The notes under the pieces are model-generated. The model was given only the letters and a program-made list of their open reading frames with translations, was not told the DNA's origin and searched no databases. A stretch of 13,475 bases of DNA from an uncultured Dehalococcoidia bacterium (GTDB lineage: Bacteria > Chloroflexota > Dehalococcoidia > Dehalococcoidales > UBA3254): contig CAITCX010000527.1 of NCBI GenBank assembly GCA_903890885.1, positions 1 to 13,475 of the forward strand, written 5' to 3'. Every line of letters begins with the position of its first letter. Positions within the stretch are counted from its first letter, which is position 1. The translations under genes and the position numbers were made by a program. Below are positions 7,539-12,802 of this stretch, in pieces.

Positions 7539-7543
7539 ACCTC
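7539..7543 (-). promoter_or_regulatory. Ribosome binding site pointing to an ATA start for pilC
   Basis: GAGGT on the minus strand, followed by the 7-base spacer AACGGCC and then ATA. No Shine-Dalgarno-like sequence was seen at ideal spacing before the TTG at 7477. The site lies in the short gap after the pilB stop. Confidence 0.6.
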
Positions 7544-7563
7544 ACGATAAAGTTATAACTTTT

Positions 7564-9066
7564 TTATTCAACTGCATAAGCGTTGCGCAGGACTTCGGAT
7601 GGAGTGGTAAGGTTAGCCTTCACTTTAAGCATGCCGTCTTGAAGCAGAGTAACCATGCCGCTTTTCAAGGCCTGTGCGCGTAATTCTGCTGCTGAAGTGC
7701 CTTTAACCAAACTGGTTTTTATCTCGTCGTTGATTTGTAATATTTCATAAAGGCCCATGCGGCCTTTGTATCCGGTTTGGGAACAGGAAGGGCAGCCGGA
7801 ACCGTACAGGAATTCGCTGCGTTCGTCACGGGCTTCTTTGGTATAGATCATCTGTTCCAGCAAAGAGACTTTGACCGGGCGAGCGCATTCCGGGCAAACA
7901 CGACGTACCATGCGCTGTGCCACGATGCCGGTCAGAGCAGAGGCTACCAAAAAGGGCTCGATGCCCAGGTCCAGCAAGCGGAAGACCACGCCTACAGCAT
8001 CATTGGCATGGATGGAAGACAGCACCAGGTGCCCGGTTAAGGCCGATTGTACAGCGATATTGGCAGTTTCCGCATCGCGGATCTCACCCACCAGTATGAC
8101 GTTGGGGTCGAGACGCAGGATAGAGCGCAGACCGCTGGCGAAGGTCATGCCGGCCTTGGCATTGACCTGGATCTGGTTAATATTTTTAAAGCGGTATTCC
8201 ACAGGATCTTCTACCGTGATGATGTTTCTGCCGACGCGGTCCAGACAGTTAATGGAAGCGTACAGGCTGGTGGTTTTGCCGGCGCCGGTAGGACCGCTCA
8301 CCAGAATCATGCCGTAGGGTACTTTGAGCATTTTTTCATAGGTAGTCAGAGATTCATTGGAAAAACCCAGTTCAGGCAGGGTCATGGTGGACCGTGCTTT
8401 ATAAAGCAGGCGCAAGGCGGCCATCTCACCGTAAACGGTGGGGGTAGTGCCGACGCGGATATCGATAAATCTGCCTTTGGCTTCCACGGAGAACTGGCCG
8501 TCCTGGGGACGGTGGCGGTCGGCGATATTCATATTGGCCAGTACCTTGATACGGGAGATCAAGGGCACACAGGTAGCCGGCGGCAGCGAGAGGGCATCCT
8601 GCAAGGTGCCGTCTATGCGGTAACGAACCCGCAGCTTGTCTTCCTGAGGCTGCAAGTGTATATCTGAGGCACGGGCTTTGACCGCTTCATCGATAATCAA
8701 GTTCAAGGCTTGAGCGACCGGAGCGTCGGTGACCGTAGTCAGCCGGACATGTTCGGTTTCAGCTTCTTCAGCAGAAGGGATATGGGAGACCTGTTTTTCT
8801 ATTTCGGCATAGGAGCGGTAATTAAAATCGATAGCCTCCTGGATTTCAGATGGAGAGGCGGCCTGGGGCTCAATGCGTAGATTGCTCTGATGGGCCAGTG
8901 CTTCCAGTGCAAAGATATCCGCAGGATTGGCCATGGCCATGATCAAAGCATTGCCGCTGATACTGACCGGGACGGCGTTATATTTGCGCGCCATGTCTTC
9001 CGGAATCAGCAGTATCGCTTCAGGTTGCGGGAACTGTTTTCTTAAATTAATTTGAGCTTCAGACAT
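7564..9066 (-). CDS. pilB: Type IV pilus extension ATPase PilB
   Basis: A 500-residue GspE/PilB-type ATPase that powers pilin addition at the platform PilC in the cytoplasm. An N-terminal regulatory domain (about 1-90, with AVPVSISGNALIMAMANP) is followed by ASDIHLQP (133-140) and the motor: Walker A GPTGAGKT (258-265), Asp box ITVEDPVEYR (283-292), Walker B VILVGE (323-328), His box TGHLVLSSIHAND (344-356). The zinc site that marks PilB and GspE is complete: CPEC (391-394) and CPSC (425-428). The frame is open further to 9219, but the extra 51 residues look non-coding; the ATG at 9066 has AGGA six bases upstream and yields the usual N-terminus. It is the first gene of the pilus run, with a promoter and operator-like palindrome 38-75 bases upstream. 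Whether it could be GspE of a type II system is answered by pilT and PilM/PilO downstream. Confidence 0.95.
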   Translation of the reverse strand: MSEAQINLRKQFPQPEAILLIPEDMARKYNAVPVSISGNALIMAMANPADIFALEALAHQSNLRIEPQAASPSEIQEAIDFNYRSYAEIEKQVSHIPSAEEAETEHVRLTTVTDAPVAQALNLIIDEAVKARASDIHLQPQEDKLRVRYRIDGTLQDALSLPPATCVPLISRIKVLANMNIADRHRPQDGQFSVEAKGRFIDIRVGTTPTVYGEMAALRLLYKARSTMTLPELGFSNESLTTYEKMLKVPYGMILVSGPTGAGKTTSLYASINCLDRVGRNIITVEDPVEYRFKNINQIQVNAKAGMTFASGLRSILRLDPNVILVGEIRDAETANIAVQSALTGHLVLSSIHANDAVGVVFRLLDLGIEPFLVASALTGIVAQRMVRRVCPECARPVKVSLLEQMIYTKEARDERSEFLYGSGCPSCSQTGYKGRMGLYEILQINDEIKTSLVKGTSAAELRAQALKSGMVTLLQDGMLKVKANLTTPSEVLRNAYAVE

Positions 9067-9103
9067 AATAAATCCTGTAGACCCAGCTTCAGAGAATACG
9101 GGT

Positions 9104-9121
9104 GTATAGAAAATTCTATAC
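9104..9121. repeat. Operator-like palindrome over the pilB promoter -10
   Basis: Perfect 8-bp arms GTATAGAA (9104-9111) and TTCTATAC (9114-9121) with a 2-base AA spacer. It covers the proposed -10 (9113-9118) and start point of the pilB promoter, the position expected of a repressor site. Confidence 0.55.
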
Positions 9122-9141
9122 TCAGTTGAGATCATGAACAA
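9113..9141 (-). promoter_or_regulatory. Candidate promoter of the pilus operon
   Basis: On the minus strand TTGTTC (9136-9141) lies exactly 17 bases from TAGAAT (9113-9118). The -10 matches five of six consensus bases, the -35 only three of six, so an activator or a weak basal promoter is plausible. Transcription would start near 9106, about 40 bases before the pilB ATG. The -10 lies inside the palindrome 9104-9121. Confidence 0.45.
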
Positions 9142-9165
9142 TAGAGATTTAGTCATGTGACCCCT

Positions 9166-9175
9166 GACTATAGTC
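9166..9175. repeat. Perfect 10-bp palindrome GACTATAGTC in the divergent control region
   Basis: GACTATAGTC equals its own reverse complement. It abuts the inverted repeat at 9176-9200 and shares the CTATA/TATAG core with the palindrome over the pilB -10, so both might bind the same protein. Short palindromes can occur by chance; the clustering is what makes it notable. Confidence 0.35.
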
Positions 9176-9200
9176 CCATGCAAGAAGACTCCTTGCATGG
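9176..9200. repeat. Inverted repeat CCATGCAAG-7-CTTGCATGG upstream of the small operon
   Basis: Perfect 9-bp arms (9176-9184 and 9192-9200) with a 7-base spacer, ending 12 bases before the -35 of the rightward promoter. There is no T-run on either side, so it is not an intrinsic terminator. Its place suggests a binding site for a dimeric regulator acting on one or both divergent promoters. Confidence 0.5.
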
Positions 9201-9212
9201 AGTGGGTGAAAT

Positions 9213-9241
9213 TTGACAACAGGGGAATAAGGTAATATATT
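9213..9241 (+). promoter_or_regulatory. Strong vegetative promoter of the small membrane protein/regulator operon
   Basis: TTGACA (9213-9218, full consensus), 17-base spacer, TATATT (9236-9241, five of six). The predicted start point near 9248 leaves a leader of about 25 bases before the ATG at 9274. Confidence 0.8.
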
Positions 9242-9273
9242 TATGACAAATAGTAATAAAGAGTTGACTAAAA

Positions 9274-9402
9274 ATGAAGTCTAAATTGCACGTAGATGAG
9301 CGCCTGACTTTTATGACCAAGAATTTGCTTTTGGGAATACTGGCTGTCAGTTTAATAGTGTATCTGGCTTCAATGATCATTAATTATTACCGGAGTTTTT
9401 AG
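9274..9402 (+). CDS. Small single-pass membrane protein, 42 residues, upstream of the regulator
   Basis: A short frame of 42 residues. It starts with a charged stretch (MKSKLHVDERLTF, 1-13), followed by one clear membrane helix (about 17-37: NLLLGILAVSLIVYLASMII) and a short YYRSF tail. The case for a real gene rests on three points: a near-consensus promoter with a start point about 25 bases upstream, a sensible membrane topology, and a gap of only 5 bases to the regulator gene, whose AGG Shine-Dalgarno overlaps the stop. The Shine-Dalgarno of this gene itself is weak (GAG ten bases upstream). I do not recognise a family. Regulators of the neighbouring type often have a membrane-protein partner, usually larger with several helices; this one may be a reduced partner that anchors or signals to the regulator. 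Function is unknown. Confidence 0.6.
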   Translation: MKSKLHVDERLTFMTKNLLLGILAVSLIVYLASMIINYYRSF

Positions 9403-9407
9403 GTAAC

Positions 9408-9614
9408 ATGGCGATAAGGACGAGAATTAAGGAACTGAGGGCTAAATTTAACCTGACTCAGGATGAACTGGCCGATAAAGTCGGCGTCACCCGCCAGACT
9501 CTGCTTTACCTCGAAAAGGGCAAATATAATCCCTCGCTAGTGCTGGCATATAAGGTGGCCGAGGCATTAAGTTCCAGCATTGAGGAAGTCTTTATAATTG
9601 AAGACGACCCCTGA
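9408..9614 (+). CDS. Cro/CI (XRE)-type helix-turn-helix regulator, small single-domain
   Basis: A 68-residue DNA-binding protein made almost wholly of one HTH_3 domain: RIKELRAKFNLTQDELADKV then GVTRQTLLYLEKGKYNPSL (26-44), the compact family in which the recognition helix carries T-R-Q-T. No ligand or dimerisation domain follows; the tail is acidic (IEDDP). Close relatives are short autoregulators commonly paired with a membrane protein gene. Here that partner would be the 42-residue protein 5 bases upstream, in the same operon. The operon is divergent from the pilus genes, with several palindromes in between. Control of its own promoter is likely from family habit, and control of the pilus operon is a hypothesis from location. 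The identification as a regulator is secure; targets are not shown. Confidence 0.9.
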   Translation: MAIRTRIKELRAKFNLTQDELADKVGVTRQTLLYLEKGKYNPSLVLAYKVAEALSSSIEEVFIIEDDP

Positions 9615-9635
9615 ACTCGAAACTCGTTATTCCGT

Positions 9636-9664
9636 TTGTAGATACTTTTAAAAACAGTTATAAT
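9636..9664 (+). promoter_or_regulatory. Promoter of the inositol-lipid operon
   Basis: TTGTAG (9636-9641), 17-base spacer, TATAAT (9659-9664, perfect). A start point near 9671 gives a leader of about 75 bases before ino1. It lies after the regulator stop at 9614, so the inositol-lipid genes can be transcribed separately. Confidence 0.75.
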
Positions 9665-9671
9665 AGGCGCT

Positions 9672-9725
9672 GGGTTGTGCGAGTAATCCGGCCGGCTTTT
9701 TAGCCAGGACGGGAGTCCACCCGGC
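9672..9725 (+). promoter_or_regulatory. Structured RNA leader upstream of ino1
   Basis: The transcript between the promoter and the ino1 ribosome binding site can form several GC-rich helices: GGGTT/AATCC (9672-9676 with 9685-9689, one G-U pair); GGCT-TTTT-AGCC (9694-9705); GGAC-GGGA-GTCC (9707-9718, a GNRA-type tetraloop); and an enclosing GCCGG/CCGGC (9691-9695 with 9721-9725) or CCGG/CCGG (9688-9691 with 9721-9724), some of these being mutually exclusive. The helices end 7 bases before the GGAGG. I could not match this to a known riboswitch class. It could be a regulatory leader sensing inositol or phosphate status, a protein site, or only a stabilising 5' structure. Confidence 0.45.
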
Positions 9726-9732
9726 AGTAAAA

Positions 9733-9737
9733 GGAGG
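9733..9737 (+). promoter_or_regulatory. Ribosome binding site fixing the TTG start of ino1
   Basis: GGAGG (within AAGGAGG) lies 8 bases before TTG at 9746-9748. The protein from this TTG opens with the expected NAD-binding strand KINVAIIGVGNC, so the unusual start is well supported. Confidence 0.85.
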
Positions 9738-9745
9738 AATTATTC

Positions 9746-10876
9746 TTGGGTAAAATTAATGTAGCCATTATTGGAGTCGGAAATTGTGCATCGTCACTGG
9801 TTCAGGGCGTATATTACTATCGTAATGCCAAAGATGGCGATGATATTCCCGGCCTGATGCACGTTAATCTGGGCGGCTATCATATCAGTGATGTAAATTT
9901 CGTAGCGGCTATCGATATTGATAAAAACAAGGTAGGCAAGGATCTTTCAGAGGCCATTTATGCTTTGCCTAATAATACCTATAAGTTTTGCGATGTGCCT
10001 ACTTCCGGTGTCAAGGTTGTGCGCGGCATGACTCATGACGGCCTGGGCAAATATCTATCCCAGGTAATCCAGAAAGCCCCCGGCCCCACCGCCGATATCG
10101 TTAAAATTCTTAAGGATGCCAAGGTAGATGTCGTCCTGAACTATTTGCCCGTTGGCAGCGAATCGGCCACCAAATGGTATGTCGAGCAGATCCTGAATGC
10201 CGGCTGCGCCATGGTCAATTGCATTCCGGTCTTTATCGGCAGCCGAAAAGACTGGAGCGATCGTTTTGCCGCCAAAGGCTTGCCTATTATTGGCGACGAC
10301 ATCAAATCTCAGGTAGGCGCCACTATCGTACATCGTGTTTTAACCAAGCTTTTTGTAGACAGGGGCGTTAAACTGGAAAAGACCTATCAGCTCAATTTTG
10401 GCGGCAATACCGACTTTTTAAATATGCTGGAGAGGGAGAGACTGGAATCCAAGAAAATATCCAAGACCGGAGCAGTGACCTCTCAGTTGCCCTACAAGAT
10501 GAGTCCTGATGATATCCATGTCGGCCCGAGTGACTATGTGCCTTTCTTGCTGGACCGCAAGTTTTGCCATATCCGCATGGAAGGCCGTACCTTTGGCGAT
10601 GTACCGCTGCTGGTGGAAGCCAAGCTGGAAGTCTGGGACAGTCCCAATTCCGCGGGCGTGGTTATCGATGCGATACGCTGCTGTAAACTGGCCCTGGATA
10701 ACGGTATCAAGGGTGAGTTGATTGGTCCCTCCTCCTACTTTATGAAAACACCCATGACGCAGTTTTCTGATGAAGAAGCTCATCGCCTGACCCAGGAATT
10801 TATTACTGTCAATGCGCAAAAGTCGCCTCCGGCAGAGAAAAAAGCCAGAGTTGTCAAGCCTAAAGCGCCCAAGTAA
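9746..10876 (+). CDS. ino1: Inositol-1-phosphate synthase (NAD-dependent)
   Basis: A 376-residue enzyme that turns glucose 6-phosphate into 1L-myo-inositol 1-phosphate with NAD as a recycled cofactor, in the cytoplasm. Its length fits the short bacterial/archaeal class, not the eukaryotic class of over 500 residues. Motifs: Rossmann loop GVGNCASSL (10-18), VVLNYLPVGSES (129-140), GDDIKSQVG (183-191), the catalytic-domain signature NFGGNTDF (217-224), a lysine-rich stretch ESKKISKT (234-241) and LEVWDSPNSAG (294-304). The last 19 residues are a Lys/Pro/Ala-rich tail beyond the family core. The start is TTG with a strong Shine-Dalgarno. The gene follows its own promoter and structured leader and is first in a run with the PimA-like transferase and the PIP synthase, which would use its product directly. 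In actinobacteria the same enzyme feeds phosphatidylinositol synthesis. Confidence 0.95.
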   Translation: MGKINVAIIGVGNCASSLVQGVYYYRNAKDGDDIPGLMHVNLGGYHISDVNFVAAIDIDKNKVGKDLSEAIYALPNNTYKFCDVPTSGVKVVRGMTHDGLGKYLSQVIQKAPGPTADIVKILKDAKVDVVLNYLPVGSESATKWYVEQILNAGCAMVNCIPVFIGSRKDWSDRFAAKGLPIIGDDIKSQVGATIVHRVLTKLFVDRGVKLEKTYQLNFGGNTDFLNMLERERLESKKISKTGAVTSQLPYKMSPDDIHVGPSDYVPFLLDRKFCHIRMEGRTFGDVPLLVEAKLEVWDSPNSAGVVIDAIRCCKLALDNGIKGELIGPSSYFMKTPMTQFSDEEAHRLTQEFITVNAQKSPPAEKKARVVKPKAPK

Positions 10877-10909
10877 ATTACTCAGGATTAAGGATTACAG
10901 GCACGACGG

Positions 10910-12049
10910 ATGAAGATCGCGTTGGTTTCACCGTATGATTATTCTTATCCGGGTGGGGTGTGCCGTCATATCAGCAGCCTCGAGTATTACTTTACCCGGA
11001 TGGGTCACCTGGTCAAAATAATCGCGCCGGCTTCCAGTCCGGTGACCGGTTATGGTGACCGCTTTATTGCAATTGGCAAACCCCGCGCTATTCCCGCCAG
11101 TGGTTCTATAGCGCGCATCACAATTTCCCTCAATTTGACGGATAAAGTCAAGGAAGTGCTGGAAAGAGAGAAGTTCGACGTGGTTCATCTGCACGAACCC
11201 CTGGCGCCTACCCTGTGTCCTACGGTACTGCGACTTTCTAAGACAGTTAACATTGGCACGTTTCACGCCAATGAAAGCAAGCCCAGTTACCGCTGGGCCA
11301 AGCCTTTTATGATGAGCAGGTTATACAAGAAGTGGTTTAACCGGCTGGATGGTCGCATTGCGGTGTCCCGTCCTGCCATGGAATATGTCAACAAGCACTA
11401 TCCCTGTTCATATGATATCATTCCCAACGGCATCGAACTCGATCATTTCAGGCCTGATCTGGAACCCCTGCCCGAGTTCATGGACGGTAAAATCAATTTG
11501 CTGTTCGTGGGCCGCATGGAAAAACGCAAAGGCCTGGAATACCTTCTAAAGGCTTACAGGTTGATTAAGCCGGACTGTCCGGACTGCCGTTTGATAATAG
11601 TGGGTCCAGGCACTCATTCACGCGAAAAATATGAGAAAATGGTAGCTGAATCCGAGTTGAAAGATGTGGTTTTTGCGGGTAATGTAGATTACAAGATATT
11701 GCCCAGATATTACAGGACCGCCGATGTTTTTTGCGCTCCGGCCACCGGCCACGAGAGCTTCGGTATCATCCTGCTGGAGGCCATGGCGACCGGTACTCCC
11801 CTGGTAGCTTCCCGCATTTCAGGATATGCCAGCGTGATGACCCACGAAAAGGAAGGTCTGCTGGTTCCGCCTAAGCAGGAAGTGCCGCTGGCCCAGGCTA
11901 TCGCCCGTTTGATCAAGGATCCCTCTTTGCGCCACCGGTTGGGACAGCAGGGAATTCAGACCTCCTCCATATATGGATGGGAAAGTGTTTCTCGCAGGGT
12001 CATGGATTACTACACCCGCACTATTCTCTCAAAGAATATTAAGTTGTAG
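10910..12049 (+). CDS. pimA: GT4 glycosyltransferase, PimA-like (probable phosphatidylinositol mannosyltransferase)
   Basis: A 379-residue GT-B fold retaining glycosyltransferase of family 4. Visible features: N-terminal glycine loop in SYPGGVCRHI (12-21), VVHLHEP (91-97), GTFHANES (116-123) with the histidine typical of PimA-like enzymes, IPNGIELDHF (171-180), the donor-site VGRMEKRKGLEYLL (200-213) with R202 and K207, and the E-x7-E motif ESFGIILLE (282-290). PimA transfers mannose from GDP-mannose to the inositol of phosphatidylinositol on the inner face of the membrane. Here the exact sugar and acceptor are inferred: the gene sits between ino1 (33 bases upstream) and a PIP synthase, which favours an inositol-lipid acceptor, but GT4 specificity cannot be read from motifs alone. 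No membrane segment is present, as expected for a peripheral enzyme. The ATG has only a weak ribosome site, so translation may depend on the upstream gene. Confidence 0.85.
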   Translation: MKIALVSPYDYSYPGGVCRHISSLEYYFTRMGHLVKIIAPASSPVTGYGDRFIAIGKPRAIPASGSIARITISLNLTDKVKEVLEREKFDVVHLHEPLAPTLCPTVLRLSKTVNIGTFHANESKPSYRWAKPFMMSRLYKKWFNRLDGRIAVSRPAMEYVNKHYPCSYDIIPNGIELDHFRPDLEPLPEFMDGKINLLFVGRMEKRKGLEYLLKAYRLIKPDCPDCRLIIVGPGTHSREKYEKMVAESELKDVVFAGNVDYKILPRYYRTADVFCAPATGHESFGIILLEAMATGTPLVASRISGYASVMTHEKEGLLVPPKQEVPLAQAIARLIKDPSLRHRLGQQGIQTSSIYGWESVSRRVMDYYTRTILSKNIKL

Positions 12050-12096
12050 CCGGCTGCCGCGGGAATAAACAAAGCGATTTGTTGTAAGGTATAAAC

Positions 12097-12126
12097 ATGG
12101 AAAATATTTTGCCGGGAGGAGTCTAG
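12097..12126 (+). CDS. Possible 9-codon minicistron ending directly before the PIP synthase
   Basis: ATG at 12097 has AAGG eight bases upstream and reads MENILPGGV then TAG (12124-12126). Its Gly-Gly codons contain the GGAGG ribosome site of the next gene, and its frame is the same as that gene, whose inferred first codon ATC follows the TAG directly. It could be a translated leader that couples ribosomes to the next start, the relic of a longer N-terminus interrupted by TAG, or chance. It is too short to judge by composition. Confidence 0.3.
   Translation: MENILPGGV
12115..12119 (+). promoter_or_regulatory. Ribosome binding site pointing to an ATC start for the PIP synthase
   Basis: GGAGG, within GGGAGGAG, is followed by the 7-base spacer AGTCTAG and then ATC at 12127. 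It is the strongest ribosome site near the gene. The only standard start that follows in this frame before the conserved core, a TTG at 12187, has no comparable site at the right distance. Confidence 0.6.
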
Positions 12127-12762
12127 ATCACAACTTCTAAACAGGTTAATAAATCTTCGACCGGACTGCAGGTTTTAAGAAAGGCTTTGGCCGTAGTAAT
12201 TACCAAACCCGTTATTACAGTGTTGGCGAAAACCGGGATCACTCCCAATATGGTGACCTGGTTCGGCTTTATTTTAATTCTGGGGGCGGCTGTTTTGGCC
12301 GGCCTGGGGCATCTGTTTGCTGCCGGTTGGGTCATGTTGGCTTCAGGTTTTCTGGATATCATAGACGGGGCGCTGGCCCGCGGGACCAATCAGGTGACCC
12401 GCTTCGGTGCGGTATTGGATTCCACTCTGGACAGGGCTTCTGAGGCGGTCATTCTGCTGGGTATTGCCGCTTATTATCTATTTTTTAAGGCAGTGGGGCA
12501 TTTCGAGTGGATTGTGCTCTTGATCGGGTTAGCCATTATGGGATCCTTCCTGGTAAGCTATGTCCGCGCGCGGGCGGAGGGTATCGGACTGGATTGCCAG
12601 GTAGGTATATTTACAAGAACGGAGAGAGTGATTATACTGGCACTGGGTCTTTTATTGGGCAGTATAGAAACAGTTCTGATCACAGTTCTGGCCGTCGTGG
12701 CAGTATTGAGCCTGGTGACCGTAATGCAGCGCATGGTTTACGTTGCCAAACAGGTGAGATAG
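12127..12762 (+). CDS. pgsA: Phosphatidylinositol-phosphate synthase (CDP-alcohol phosphatidyltransferase), probable ATC start
   Basis: A membrane enzyme of about 211 residues that joins inositol 1-phosphate to CDP-diacylglycerol to give phosphatidylinositol phosphate. The family catalytic motif D-x2-D-G-x2-A-R-x8-G-x3-D-x3-D is complete: DIIDGALAR (77-85), then G94, D98 and D102. The stretch SYVRARAEGIGLD and the later TRTERVII closely resemble the actinobacterial PIP synthase pattern (R-A-E-x-x-G-L, then R-x-E-R-x-I-I), which separates it from phosphatidylglycerol phosphate synthases. About six hydrophobic segments are present. The first standard start (TTG 12187) would cut into the first helix; the frame upstream (TTSKQVNKSSTGLQVLRKA) aligns with the N-terminal extension of relatives, and GGAGG lies 7 bases before ATC at 12127, immediately after an in-frame TAG. 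The start is inferred; identity is strong, helped by ino1 two genes upstream. The third gene of the inositol-lipid run. Confidence 0.9.
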   Translation: MTTSKQVNKSSTGLQVLRKALAVVITKPVITVLAKTGITPNMVTWFGFILILGAAVLAGLGHLFAAGWVMLASGFLDIIDGALARGTNQVTRFGAVLDSTLDRASEAVILLGIAAYYLFFKAVGHFEWIVLLIGLAIMGSFLVSYVRARAEGIGLDCQVGIFTRTERVIILALGLLLGSIETVLITVLAVVAVLSLVTVMQRMVYVAKQVR

Positions 12763-12781
12763 TTTCTCGTAACTAGAAACT
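12761..12781 (+). repeat. Small inverted repeat between the PIP synthase and purA
   Basis: Perfect 7-bp arms AGTTTCT (12761-12767) and AGAAACT (12775-12781) with a 7-base loop; the left arm overlaps the PIP synthase TAG stop. There is no U-tract, so purA is probably read through from upstream. It might act as an mRNA processing or stability element; no purA promoter was seen in the 40-base gap. Confidence 0.35.
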
Positions 12782-12802
12782 GTGCAGGTGGGGGGAGAAT
12801 AG

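Noticed and set aside
8047..8667. 206-codon open frame antisense to pilB
   Set aside because: It mirrors the strongly conserved pilB coding frame; no ribosome site, no recognisable domain, and composition like an antisense shadow.
9067..9219. N-terminal extension of PilB by 51 residues in the open frame
   Set aside because: The extra residues show no family similarity, overlap the palindromes and promoter, and the ATG at 9066 has AGGA at good spacing and the expected N-terminus.
9243..9284. ATG at 9243 as a 13-codon leader peptide before the small membrane gene
   Set aside because: It lies upstream of the predicted transcription start and has no ribosome site.
9168..9380. 70-codon minus-strand frame in the divergent region
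   Set aside because: It covers the palindromes and strong plus-strand promoter and is antisense to the small membrane protein; no ribosome site seen.
9671..9745. Assignment of the ino1 leader to a known riboswitch (guanidine-II, ZTP or c-di-GMP types considered)
   Set aside because: The hairpin loops and conserved cores of these classes are not present; only an unclassified structured leader is supported.
10418..10819. 133-codon open frame antisense to ino1
   Set aside because: Lies entirely within a secure conserved gene and shows no domain or start signals.
12187..12189. TTG as the start of the PIP synthase
   Set aside because: It cuts into the first helix region and lacks a ribosome site; GGAGG points to 12127 instead. 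Not fully excluded.
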